From positions 5,537 to 15,380 of the forward strand of contig DMKK01000011.1 in assembly GCA_003454335.1 (NCBI GenBank): a stretch of DNA of 9,844 nucleotides. The letters run 5' to 3'. Shown piece after piece: positions 1 through 7,891 of this stretch. A model generated the notes under the pieces. That model had not been told where the DNA came from, did no database searches, and saw only the letters and a program-made list of their open reading frames with translations. A program made the position numbers and the translations under genes. The stretch's first letter is position 1, and every line of letters begins with the position of its first letter. Source of the stretch: Gammaproteobacteria bacterium. GTDB lineage: Bacteria; Pseudomonadota; Gammaproteobacteria; UBA9214.

Positions 1-588
1 CATCTCGGTAATTTTGGCCTGCCGGTCTACTGCCTGCCCGGGAATCACGATGAAGCCATGGCATTACAACAGTCACTCGACGACGGACCTATCCAGTATG
101 TTGAACATACACACCACGGCGACTGGCATTTTATCTTCCTGGATTCAACTATCGCAGACAGTGAAAAAGCACATCTGTCACAGGAAACATTACAAACACT
201 GGAAACACATCTGCAATCCGCACCCGATACGCACACCCTCATCTGCCTGCATCATCAACCGGTTCCCACAGGCAGCGAATGGCTGGACACCATGGCCGTT
301 GACAATGCGGCAGAATTCTTCGCCATCATCGAGAACCATCCACAGGTACGCGGCATTCTCTGGGGGCATGTACACCAGGAATTCGATGGCATGTACAGGA
401 ACATCAGGCTGATGTCATCACCATCCACCTGCGTGCAGTTTCTGCCCGGGAGCAAAGAATTTGCTGTTGATACGGCAACACCGGGGTATCGCTGGCTGGA
501 GTTTCACCCCGACGGCCGTATTGAAACCGGCGTCGAACGAATTGCCGCCCTGTCAGGTGATATTGAACTGGCTTCTAACGGCTACTGA
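1..588 (+). CDS. cpdA: 3',5'-cyclic-AMP phosphodiesterase CpdA, 3' part (5' end outside window)
   Basis: This calcineurin-type metallophosphoesterase hydrolyses cAMP to AMP in the cytoplasm and so dampens CRP-dependent regulation. The frame is open from base 1, so the start lies upstream; 195 residues are visible and the stop is TGA at 586-588. The metal-binding motif PGNHD is at visible residues 13-17, LHHQP at about 83-87 and GHVHQ at about 122-126. The segment SPSTCVQF, then DTATPGYRWLE, and the final Gly-Tyr match my memory of the C-terminus of E. coli CpdA, which argues for CpdA over a generic phosphoesterase. The first metal motif (DxH) must lie before the window. The gene converges on gspF and is followed directly by a hairpin and a REP-like repeat. 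Family assignment is secure; the exact substrate is inferred from similarity. Confidence 0.92.
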   Translation, partial: HLGNFGLPVYCLPGNHDEAMALQQSLDDGPIQYVEHTHHGDWHFIFLDSTIADSEKAHLSQETLQTLETHLQSAPDTHTLICLHHQPVPTGSEWLDTMAVDNAAEFFAIIENHPQVRGILWGHVHQEFDGMYRNIRLMSSPSTCVQFLPGSKEFAVDTATPGYRWLEFHPDGRIETGVERIAALSGDIELASNGY

Positions 589-611
589 TACTTTCGAAAC
601 AGAGAAAGTAT
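588..611 (+). terminator. AT-rich hairpin immediately after cpdA stop
   Basis: A perfect 8-bp stem, ATACTTTC (588-595) with GAAAGTAT (604-611), encloses an 8-nt loop and begins on the last base of the cpdA stop codon. The stem is AT-rich and has no U-tract after it, so it is not a classic intrinsic terminator. It may protect the mRNA 3' end, or act together with the larger repeat starting at 612. Confidence 0.35.
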
Positions 612-703
612 TGATGGGTGCGTCACGTTGTTCCTTCACCCATCCTACAAAATCGATGAATTTTACGTAGGATGGGTGAAGGAGCGGAGCGACGCACCCA
701 TCA
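612..703. repeat. REP/BIME-like double palindrome between convergent genes
   Basis: Two pairs of arms are nested. The outer 13-nt arm TGATGGGTGCGTC (612-624) is the exact reverse complement of 691-703. The inner 17-nt arm at 632-648 is the exact reverse complement of 667-683. AAAAT/ATTTT (649-653, 660-664) sits at the centre. Each half can also fold alone, because GATGGGTG (613-620) pairs with CACCCATC (637-644) and GATGGGTG (671-678) pairs with CACCCATC (695-702). The element is therefore two REP-like units, one in each orientation, able to form one 92-bp hairpin or two shorter ones. From memory, GGATGGGT...ACCCATC palindromes recur in many proteobacterial genomes, but I cannot confirm other copies here. 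Its place between the cpdA and gspF 3' ends fits a bidirectional terminator or mRNA stabiliser. Confidence 0.8.
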
Positions 704-744
704 GGTAATTGCACCGAACTGGCGGGGACGTTGACGCCGGCAAG

Positions 745-1962
745 CTATTGAACCAGCTGGTTCAGATCAAAGATTGGCAGCAGAATAGCCAGCACAATAA
801 TCAGCACCACTGCACCCATAACCAGGATCAGCATCGGTTCAAACAAGCCAAGCACGGCAGCAATCATGGTTTCAATTTCACGTTCCTGGTTAATGGCTGC
901 CCGTTCCAGCATATCTTCCAGCTTGCCACTGGCCTCGCCACTGGCGATCAGATGGGTCATCATTGGCGGAAAGTGGCCGCTCTTCTCCAGCGCCGCTGCA
1001 ATACCCGCACCTTCTCGCACCCGCGCAGCGGCTTCCTCGACAGCCTCACGCATGGGAATATTGGATATGACCTGCGCAGAAATACGCATTGCTTCCAGCA
1101 CTTCCACGCCACTGGCCGTCAGGATACTAAAGGTGCGTGCAAACCGCCCGGTATTCACCCCCTGCTCCAGCCTGCCGACCAGCGGCAAGGTTAGCAACAT
1201 GCGATGAAACCGCCGGCGATTGTCCTTGACGCGCAACAACCAGGACACTGCCACCCCCGCCAATACCAGCAGTACCAGCAACAGCACGCCATTGTTGCGC
1301 AGGAAATCACTGATCGCGATCAGCGCCACCGTCAGGGGTGGCAACTCCTGGTTAATGTTATCGAACACCGCCACGACCTTGGGCACCACATAGGTCATCA
1401 GGCCACCGACCACCAGGATGGCAACGATTGTGAGCATGGCTGGATAAAACACGGCCAGCTGGACCTTTTGCCGCATCTGCTGACGGTTTTCCGTGTAGTC
1501 AGCCAAGCGTTCCAGCACCCGCTCAAGATGGCCGGCCTCTTCGCCGGCCTCAACCGTGGTACGGTAGAGTTCCGGGAAAACATGCTTGAAGTCACCCAGG
1601 CCCGCAGCCAGCGTATGCCCTTCCATGACACGTGAACGCACCGCGAGCAACATACTTTGCAGGCGCGGGCGCTCTGTCTGCTGGGCAACGGCGCGCAGGC
1701 ATTCTTCCAGCGGCAGTGCTGCCCGTACCAGGGTTGCCAGTTGCCGGGTTATCAGAGCAAGATCCGTGGCACTGACGCCACGCTGAAACAGAGTAGAACG
1801 CTTCCGGCTGCGCGATTCGCGTTGTGCAACCTCCTGCACATCCAGCGGCACCAGGCCCTGTTCACGCAATTGCTGACGAACCTGACGCGGCGCATCACCT
1901 TCGATAACGCCTTTCTTCTCGCGACCGGCCTTGTCCAGCGCCGTGTATTCGAAAGCACCCAT
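745..1962 (-). CDS. gspF: Type II secretion system inner-membrane platform protein GspF
   Basis: This polytopic inner-membrane protein forms the assembly platform of the type II secretion system, contacting the ATPase GspE and GspL and helping pseudopilus growth. It has 405 residues, the usual family length. The N-terminus MGAFEYTALDKAGR is typical of GspF. Two T2SSF repeats are visible at about residues 70-193 and 273-395, each with the conserved pattern of an ...EAGEEAG/ASGEASG... turn followed by a leucine-rich helix. Hydrophobic segments lie at about 170-194, 222-245 and 372-395, giving the expected three-TM topology. It is the last gene of the gsp run, 52 nt after gspE, with no strong Shine-Dalgarno sequence before its ATG. 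The stop is TAG. Downstream comes a REP-like repeat and convergent cpdA, not gspG. Confidence 0.96.
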   Translation of the reverse strand: MGAFEYTALDKAGREKKGVIEGDAPRQVRQQLREQGLVPLDVQEVAQRESRSRKRSTLFQRGVSATDLALITRQLATLVRAALPLEECLRAVAQQTERPRLQSMLLAVRSRVMEGHTLAAGLGDFKHVFPELYRTTVEAGEEAGHLERVLERLADYTENRQQMRQKVQLAVFYPAMLTIVAILVVGGLMTYVVPKVVAVFDNINQELPPLTVALIAISDFLRNNGVLLLVLLVLAGVAVSWLLRVKDNRRRFHRMLLTLPLVGRLEQGVNTGRFARTFSILTASGVEVLEAMRISAQVISNIPMREAVEEAAARVREGAGIAAALEKSGHFPPMMTHLIASGEASGKLEDMLERAAINQEREIETMIAAVLGLFEPMLILVMGAVVLIIVLAILLPIFDLNQLVQ

Positions 1963-2014
1963 CGCTCAGGAATTCAGGTAGACACTAGCAGCAGTCATTA
2001 CCAGCGGCAGACGC

Positions 2015-3538
2015 TCAGTCACCCTGGGTAACACGCAACACTTCTTCGACGGATGTCATGCCTTCCAGCACCCGCCGCCAGCCATCATGGCGAATCCCCG
2101 GCGTCGTCTCACGTGCCACCAACTCAAGCTCCTGCTCGCCTGCACCGTCATGAATCAATGTCCGCATGACATCATTCACGGTGACCAGTTCATAAATACC
2201 GGTACGTCCCCGGTAGCCAAGCTGATTACACTTCGCACATCCCTGTGAATGATACAGGGTTGGCGGGTTATCCACCGGCACGTCCAGCATCTGGCAATCG
2301 GCCTCACTGGCGGTATAGGATTGCTTGCAGTCACTGCACAACACCCTCACCAGGCGCTGTGCCAGTACGCCAATCATACTGGATGACAGCAGGAACGGCT
2401 CCACACCCATATCACGCAAGCGCGTAACCGCACCAACAGCCGTATTCGTATGCAAGGTGGAAAACACCAGATGCCCGGTCAAACTGGCCTGTACGGCAAT
2501 CTCGGCCGTTTCAAGATCACGAATCTCACCGACCATGACAACATCAGGATCCTGGCGCAGTATTGCGCGCAGGCCACGCGCAAAACTGAGATCAACCTTG
2601 GCGTTTACCTGCGTCTGACCAATACCATCCAGGTAATACTCAATCGGATCCTCGACCGTCATGATGTTACGGCTCTTGTTATTAAGGCGTCCCAGCGCGG
2701 CGTACAGGGTCGTGGTCTTGCCGGAACCGGTTGGCCCGGTCACCAGAATAATACCGTGAGGCCGGTTGATCAGCTCATCGATGACCTCACGGTCCCTGGC
2801 CGCCATGCCGAGATGCTCCAGATTCAGGCGGCCCGCCTGTTTGTCGAGCAAACGCAACACCACGCGTTCGCCGTTACCCGATGGCAACGTGGACACACGA
2901 ATATCAACAGCCCGCCCGGCAACCCTGAGGGATATACGACCATCCTGCGGCAGGCGCTTCTCGGCAATATCAAGACGCGCCATCACCTTGATACGCGACA
3001 CCAGCAGGGGCGCCAGCACCCGCTGCGGCTCCAGCACCTCGCGCAGCACACCATCACAGCGGAAACGCACCACCAGCCGGTTTTCAAAGGGTTCTATGTG
3101 GACGTCCGAAGCATTTTCCTTGACCGCTTCGGTCAGCAGCGCATTGATAAGACGGATGATCGGCGCATCGTCCTCACTCTCGAGCAGGTCTTCCGGCTCG
3201 GGGAGGTGCTGGGCGACATACATCAGGTCCATGTCATCGCCCAGGTCGCCCATCATGAGCATGGCTTCATTGGAATCCTGCTCATAGGCCAGCGCCAGCA
3301 GGCTGTCAAACTTTTCCTGCTCGACCACCTGCAGTTTGAGGGGTTGCCCCATAAACCGGCGCAGCTCTACCACGGAGACCGGATCGATATCGGCCATGTG
3401 CATCACCACAGCCATACCGTCTTCTTCACCGGTTACCAGTACCCCATGGCGTTTGGCAAACATGAACGGCGGACGACGTGGACCGGCCGTTTCACCGGCA
3501 GTGAGCTCTTCCGAATCCTGAAGGGATACCTCAGCCAT
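2015..3538 (-). CDS. gspE: Type II secretion system ATPase GspE
   Basis: This cytoplasmic secretion ATPase of the GspE/PilB family powers pseudopilus assembly and is recruited to the membrane through GspL and GspF. It has 507 residues. The N-terminal GspE_N-type region covers about 25-110, and an acidic linker at about 112-124 precedes the catalytic core. The Walker A motif GPTGSGKT is at 268-275, the Asp box around TVEDPIEY at 294-301, the Walker B region LRQDPDVVMVGEIRD at 327-341 and the His box TGHLVFSTLHT at 354-364. A tetracysteine zinc site is formed by C401, C404, C434 and C437, a feature of GspE and PilB but not of PilT. Its ATG lies inside the end of gspD (ATGGCTGA, 8-nt overlap) with no evident Shine-Dalgarno sequence, so translation is probably coupled to gspD. 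All catalytic motifs are intact. PilB is excluded by the gspC/gspD/gspF context. Confidence 0.97.
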   Translation of the reverse strand: MAEVSLQDSEELTAGETAGPRRPPFMFAKRHGVLVTGEEDGMAVVMHMADIDPVSVVELRRFMGQPLKLQVVEQEKFDSLLALAYEQDSNEAMLMMGDLGDDMDLMYVAQHLPEPEDLLESEDDAPIIRLINALLTEAVKENASDVHIEPFENRLVVRFRCDGVLREVLEPQRVLAPLLVSRIKVMARLDIAEKRLPQDGRISLRVAGRAVDIRVSTLPSGNGERVVLRLLDKQAGRLNLEHLGMAARDREVIDELINRPHGIILVTGPTGSGKTTTLYAALGRLNNKSRNIMTVEDPIEYYLDGIGQTQVNAKVDLSFARGLRAILRQDPDVVMVGEIRDLETAEIAVQASLTGHLVFSTLHTNTAVGAVTRLRDMGVEPFLLSSSMIGVLAQRLVRVLCSDCKQSYTASEADCQMLDVPVDNPPTLYHSQGCAKCNQLGYRGRTGIYELVTVNDVMRTLIHDGAGEQELELVARETTPGIRHDGWRRVLEGMTSVEEVLRVTQGD

Positions 3539-5579
3539 CGATAAAATTTATATTAACAGCAGTGTCCGGCTTATCATCAGCGTCAGCATTTGCGCCCGGA
3601 ATCGTTGAAAGTTCATCAATTTCCGGCAGCACCGGTGTCGTGCTGGGCACGACCGTAAACTGTTCCACAACCGGCAGCACGGGATGCGTCTTGCCAGGCA
3701 TCATATTGACGCCGTCCTCGTCCTGCTGCATCTGCAGCGCACGGATGTAGTTATATTTACTGTTGGTGTAGCTCTCTGTTACCGCGGCATCACGCAGAAT
3801 CACCGGATGGATAAATACCATCAGGTTGGTCTTGTTAACATCTGCGGTCTTGGACCTGAACAAGGCACCCAGGAACGGGATATCGCCAAGAAACGGCACC
3901 TTCTGAATGCTTTCACTGATCTTTTCTTCAATCAGGCCACCCAGCACCACCACCTGCCCGTCATCGACCATTACATTGGTCTTGATGGAACGCTTGTTGG
4001 TGACAATATCCGCTGCCCCGGCAACACTGTCTGCGATATTGGAAACCTCCTGTTCGATTTCCAGCCGCAGCGCGTCACCTTCATTGATTTGCGGCTTGAT
4101 CTTGAGCGTCAGCCCAACATCCTCGCGCTGAATGGTCTGAAACGGGTTGGTCGCTCCATCGTTTGCGCCGGTACTGGAAAAGGACCCGGTGACGAAGGGC
4201 ACATTTTCGCCGATGACAATTTCGGCCTCCTCGTTGTCCAGCGTTACCAGCGTCGGCGTGGACAGGATATTGTTATTGGCATCCGAGGCCAGCAGGTTCA
4301 TCACGGCAAGATAGTTAAAGCTGCCGTTGGTCTTCGCAAAGCCGAGCAAGGCGTTGTCGACGATACTCGGGAAGGTACCGCCGTCTGCCACGGATACCGC
4401 ACCATTGATAACGTCTGATACCAGACTGCCGGAGTTAGTGAAATTCACGATACCGACGGGGCTATTATTGTCCGAACCGCCAAACGCCCACTGCACACCC
4501 AGCTCACGGGCGGTAGCCTCGGACACTTCGGCAATAACCGCTTCCACCAGCACCTGGGCACGGCGGATATCAAGCTGACTGATGACATGTTTCAGGGTAC
4601 GCATGATGTCCGGCGGCGCAGTAATCACGAGGGAGTTGGTGGGCTCATCCGCCTGGATATCAAAGGACCCCTTGGAGACGGCCACCTTGCCCTTGCCCTG
4701 CTTGGCCTCTTCCTGCTCTATCTTGCCGACCCCCAGCAGGGTATCGACAATATCTTCTGCAGTGGCATAACGCAGATAAACAACATCGGTATTGCCACCG
4801 GTATCGAGCGGCGTATCAAGATGGGAAATAATGGCTCGCATGCGCAGGCGCGAAGCACGGTCACCACTAAGCAACACACTGTTGGTACGTTCATCAGCAA
4901 CCAGCACCTGGCCACCACCGGCTGCAATAGCCCCCTTGGCAGCCGGTTTTGCACGCTTCAGGCTGGTGAGCACCCGCACGACTTCAACAGCTGAGGCATA
5001 TTGCAGTGAAATCACCTCTATCTCACTGTCACTGACCTGGTCAATCCGCTGGATAATCGTCAGCAGACGTTCGACATTATTGGCACGGTCAGAGATGATC
5101 AGCACGTTGGTCGCAGGATAGGCAGCGAGATGGCCCTGCTGGGGTACCAGCGGCCGCAGAATAGGTACCAGCTGGGCCGCCGCCACATTATCAACCTGTA
5201 CCACCCGGGTAACCATTTCATCGCCACGTCCGGGGCTGCCTTTACTGGCTGTCGGGATACCATCCTGCTTCGCGTTGACATCCGGCACAATTTTGATGAC
5301 TTCACCGCTGGGAACCGCTGCAAAGCCATGCACCTTCAGGATAGACAGAAAGACCTGGTACACCTCGTCACTGTCCATCGGCTTTGATGAAATCACCGTG
5401 ACCTTGCCCTTTACCCGCGGATCAATAATAAAGTTTCTGTCGGTCACCTCGGCAACGGTACTGATCAGGGCACTGATATCAGCATCCTTCAGGTTCAGCG
5501 TAACGTCCTCGGCGTGCACGGGTAACCCGCACACCAGCCACATCAGCAGTAACCCCGTAACTTTTCTGAAAATATTCAT
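3531..5579 (-). CDS. gspD: Type II secretion system secretin GspD
   Basis: This outer-membrane secretin forms the multimeric gated channel through which folded exoproteins leave the periplasm. With the start chosen here it has 682 residues. A signal peptide covers residues 1-23 (basic MNIFRK, hydrophobic core, cleavage after VHA). The N0 domain spans about 24-100, N1 about 122-185, N2 about 187-258, N3 about 264-338 and the secretin core about 340-597. The core contains the VPFLGDIPFLGALF motif at 561-574 and the HPVILRD strand. A short S-domain-like segment (about 598-620) and a Pro-rich acidic tail (about 628-670) follow. An in-frame ATG at 5622-5624 would add 15 residues, but it has no ribosome binding site and would push polar residues ahead of the signal peptide. 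The ATG at 5577-5579 has AGGA six bases upstream. No pilotin-binding motif was verified. Confidence 0.96.
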   Translation of the reverse strand: MNIFRKVTGLLLMWLVCGLPVHAEDVTLNLKDADISALISTVAEVTDRNFIIDPRVKGKVTVISSKPMDSDEVYQVFLSILKVHGFAAVPSGEVIKIVPDVNAKQDGIPTASKGSPGRGDEMVTRVVQVDNVAAAQLVPILRPLVPQQGHLAAYPATNVLIISDRANNVERLLTIIQRIDQVSDSEIEVISLQYASAVEVVRVLTSLKRAKPAAKGAIAAGGGQVLVADERTNSVLLSGDRASRLRMRAIISHLDTPLDTGGNTDVVYLRYATAEDIVDTLLGVGKIEQEEAKQGKGKVAVSKGSFDIQADEPTNSLVITAPPDIMRTLKHVISQLDIRRAQVLVEAVIAEVSEATARELGVQWAFGGSDNNSPVGIVNFTNSGSLVSDVINGAVSVADGGTFPSIVDNALLGFAKTNGSFNYLAVMNLLASDANNNILSTPTLVTLDNEEAEIVIGENVPFVTGSFSSTGANDGATNPFQTIQREDVGLTLKIKPQINEGDALRLEIEQEVSNIADSVAGAADIVTNKRSIKTNVMVDDGQVVVLGGLIEEKISESIQKVPFLGDIPFLGALFRSKTADVNKTNLMVFIHPVILRDAAVTESYTNSKYNYIRALQMQQDEDGVNMMPGKTHPVLPVVEQFTVVPSTTPVLPEIDELSTIPGANADADDKPDTAVNINFIDG

Positions 5580-5585
5580 GAATTT

Positions 5586-5590
5586 TCCTA
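5586..5590 (-). promoter_or_regulatory. Ribosome binding site that sets the gspD start
   Basis: On the minus strand TAGGA lies six bases before the ATG at 5579. This favours that start over the in-frame ATG at 5624, which is preceded only by AT-rich sequence. The start chosen this way also gives a standard signal peptide. Confidence 0.7.
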
Positions 5591-5601
5591 AAACGGACTG
5601 A

Positions 5602-5615
5602 TGCAGCCTCCTGCA
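5602..5615 (-). other. Small hairpin with AGGAGG in the gspC-gspD gap
   Basis: On the minus strand TGCAG-GAGG-CTGCA forms a 5-bp perfect stem whose loop and stem edge contain a full AGGAGG. No start codon follows at ribosome-binding distance; the next start is the gspD ATG 22 bases downstream of the hairpin. It could be a standby ribosome site or simply chance. It lies in the 90-nt gap after the gspC stop. Confidence 0.3.
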
Positions 5616-5669
5616 CCGGTTCATTATCTATATATCGTTAATCTGACGCAGTTTTTGAGCATCGCCACC

Positions 5670-6584
5670 TTATTCAGGCACGCTCAGACTCAGAACTTCC
5701 TCCTGGCCATTGCGCAACACCGTCACACTCACCGTTTCACCACTCTGGGCGCTCTTCAGTGCGCGTGCACTGTTGGCCGGATTATCCAGCTTGATGTCAT
5801 TAATCTGTATCGCCACGTCACCTTTTTGCAGACCTGCCTGCTTGAACAGTTCGGGATCACGACCCACCCCAAGCTCATATCCTATGATTTTTCCCTGTGC
5901 ATCCTTTTTCGGCGTTGCCCGCACCAGATTGTAAAGGTCTCGCGGACGTTTTCGCATGTTTTCGCGAACCTGCTTCAAGCGCTGTGCCGGACTGCTGGAA
6001 GAGCGCGTTGAAACCGATCGGGATGGTGACGCATTACGACTTGATACGGTATTACCCGGCTTGTCATCCTTGGGTAAACGCAAGGTCTCATAACGCCCGC
6101 CGCGTTGCAGAATAACCTTATCCGCATGCACCTCACTGAGCTCTGCATTACCGGGCAACATGTCACCAATAGAGTACTGTTCTTCCTTGCCGCGCGGGTC
6201 TGCAATAATCGCATGGCCCTTGTCTAGGTCGTCAGAGGAATACAACCCGCGCAGCACCAGTTTCAGTTTTGTATCGGGGGCATCAACCGGCGCACTGCTG
6301 GTCTGGACCGGGGCACTACCCTTCGCCGTCACACCCATCAAGTGCCAGCCTGGTAACTGGCTGATGAGTTGCCGGTCCGGATTGGATGGCGCCGGAACAG
6401 ACTCTGCTACAACGGCCACCGGATCAGCCGGTTCTGTCGGCGCCAGCAGATCCCACGTCAGCGTCGCGACACGACTGGCAATCCAGATAACCAGCAATAT
6501 ATTAAGCAACCAGATAACACGCCGGGCATTCCTGCTTTGCAGTATTCGGATCACATCCGCCTGTTGCAATGAAAGTGTCTGCAT
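5670..6584 (-). CDS. gspC: Type II secretion system inner-membrane protein GspC
   Basis: This bitopic inner-membrane protein links the inner-membrane platform to the GspD secretin through its periplasmic homology region and helps substrate choice. It has 304 residues. A short cytoplasmic N-terminus is followed by one transmembrane helix at about 22-40. The homology region starts at LPGWHLMG (77-84) and runs to about 170, with the typical LKLVLRGL strand and GDMLPG turn. A Ser/Arg-rich linker (about 175-205) leads to a C-terminal PDZ domain at about 222-304 (IGYELGVGRDPELFKQAGLQ, then GD and IND). The stop is TAA. The gene starts 17 nt after the rhlB stop, with only a weak G-rich ribosome site, so it is probably read from the same transcript. 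Both diagnostic domains and the gspD neighbour make the assignment firm. Confidence 0.93.
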   Translation of the reverse strand: MQTLSLQQADVIRILQSRNARRVIWLLNILLVIWIASRVATLTWDLLAPTEPADPVAVVAESVPAPSNPDRQLISQLPGWHLMGVTAKGSAPVQTSSAPVDAPDTKLKLVLRGLYSSDDLDKGHAIIADPRGKEEQYSIGDMLPGNAELSEVHADKVILQRGGRYETLRLPKDDKPGNTVSSRNASPSRSVSTRSSSSPAQRLKQVRENMRKRPRDLYNLVRATPKKDAQGKIIGYELGVGRDPELFKQAGLQKGDVAIQINDIKLDNPANSARALKSAQSGETVSVTVLRNGQEEVLSLSVPE

Positions 6585-6601
6585 AACCCCGTCTATCGTT
6601 G

Positions 6602-7891
6602 TCAGGACCGCTGTCGATTACGGTTTCTACCACTGCCGCCCTTCCTGGCAGGGCGTGAATTTCCGCGGCCACCGCCGGGCCGGGGTGGCGGCCGTTTGAT
6701 TCTGACCGGTGGCTTTAGTTCCACAATACAGTCATCCGGCACGGTCTCTACAGGAATTTTGTGCCCGATGTACGCCTCGATCTCCGGCAGGGAATACACA
6801 AAATTTTCACAGGCAAAACTGATCGCATCACCATCCTTGCCTACGCGTGCCGTACGGCCGATACGATGCACATAATCCTCGGCATCCTGTGGCAGATCAT
6901 AGTTAAATACATGACTCACGTCCGGTATGTGCAAACCGCGCGCCGCCACATCAGTGGCAATCAATACCGGCAATGTACCGCTCTGAAATTCCTTTAACAA
7001 GCGCTGACGTTTTGTCTGGGGCACATCGCCTGACAACACGGCACATTTGAACCCGTTGCCTTCCAGGTAAGACCAGACCCGGTCAGCATTACGCTTGGTA
7101 TTCACAAACACAATACTGCGTTGCGGATCACCATGCCGCAACAGACCGACGAGCAAGGGAATTTTTTCTTCATTGGCCGTGTGATACAGCACCTGCCGCA
7201 CCCGGTCAGCCGTCACCTTCTCCGGTTCGACATCGACATGCACCGGATTATTCATATGCTCGTAAGCCAGTTCCTGCACCCGGTGCGAAAGGGTCGCGGA
7301 AAATAACAGGCCGAGACGCTGTTCCGGAGGCGGGCAGCGGCGCAACAGGAAACGAATATCCTTGATAAACCCCAGGTCAAACATCCGGTCTGCCTCGTCC
7401 AGCACAACGGCCTGCGCCATTTTCAGATCAAATACGTGCTGTTTAAAATAATCAATAATGCGTCCCGGCGTACCAATCAGGATGTCCACACCCGCCGCAA
7501 TCGTGTCGCGCTGCTGTTCATAGCCGGTCCCGCCATAGGCCAGCCCGAGTTTCAGTCCGGTATGCCCGCCAATCACCCGGGCATCGTCGTGTATCTGGAT
7601 TGCCAGTTCCCGTGTGGGTGCCAGCATCAGCGCCCGCGGCTGATTCACTTTACGACGCGCATCTGCGGGATGCGTGAGCAAATGGTTATAGACAGCAATC
7701 AGAAAGGCCGCTGTCTTACCGGTCCCTGTCTGCGCCTGGCCGGACACATCACGCCCCCCAAGTGCGACCGGCAGGGTTTCCGCCTGGATCGGCGTACACA
7801 GAGAAAATCCTGAATCTTCAATGCCTTGCATCAGACCATCAGGAAGAGAAAAACTCGAATAGGGGATATCAGTTAAATGCGTTTCGGACAT
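6602..7891 (-). CDS. rhlB: ATP-dependent DEAD-box RNA helicase RhlB
   Basis: In E. coli this helicase unwinds structured RNA as part of the RNase E degradosome. The start at 7891 gives 429 residues beginning MSETHLT, matching E. coli RhlB MSKTHLT as remembered; an in-frame ATG at 7945 would add 18 residues without support. Helicase motifs occur in order: the Q motif CTPIQ (32-36), Walker A AQTGTGKT (53-60), PTRELA (92-97), TPGR (141-144), DEAD (165-168), SAT (198-200), ATDVAARGLHIP (312-323) and HRIGRTAR (342-349). The signature GFIKDIRFLLRR and the domain IEAYIGHKIP are RhlB-type rather than RhlE- or SrmB-type. The C-terminal tail (about 396-429) is rich in Arg, Gly and Pro and probably binds RNA. 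The gene diverges from trxA, as in E. coli, and heads the gspCDEF run. Confidence 0.95.
   Translation of the reverse strand: MSETHLTDIPYSSFSLPDGLMQGIEDSGFSLCTPIQAETLPVALGGRDVSGQAQTGTGKTAAFLIAVYNHLLTHPADARRKVNQPRALMLAPTRELAIQIHDDARVIGGHTGLKLGLAYGGTGYEQQRDTIAAGVDILIGTPGRIIDYFKQHVFDLKMAQAVVLDEADRMFDLGFIKDIRFLLRRCPPPEQRLGLLFSATLSHRVQELAYEHMNNPVHVDVEPEKVTADRVRQVLYHTANEEKIPLLVGLLRHGDPQRSIVFVNTKRNADRVWSYLEGNGFKCAVLSGDVPQTKRQRLLKEFQSGTLPVLIATDVAARGLHIPDVSHVFNYDLPQDAEDYVHRIGRTARVGKDGDAISFACENFVYSLPEIEAYIGHKIPVETVPDDCIVELKPPVRIKRPPPRPGGGRGNSRPARKGGSGRNRNRQRS

Noticed and set aside
709..1635. Plus-strand frames opposite gspF
   Set aside because: They are antisense to the conserved GspF repeats; the composition is typical of shadow frames.
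1950..1966. GATGGGTGC at the gspF start, resembling the arm of the 612-703 repeat
   Set aside because: Only about nine bases are shared, within coding sequence (the ATG GGT GC start), with no palindromic partner; chance match.
2450..3544. 364-codon plus-strand frame opposite gspE
   Set aside because: It lies wholly antisense to a gene with intact catalytic motifs and is rich in His and Gln, as mirror frames of such genes are; no ribosome site or family was seen.
3684..4418. 244-codon plus-strand frame opposite gspD
   Set aside because: It is the antisense shadow of the secretin core, with no domain and no start signal.
5580..5624. Longer gspD start at 5624
   Set aside because: There is no ribosome site and it would place 15 polar/basic residues before a good signal peptide; the ATG at 5579 has AGGA six bases upstream.
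5625..5645. TATATA-rich sequence before gspD as an internal promoter
   Set aside because: No acceptable -35 box lies at 16-18 bases; AT-richness alone is not enough.
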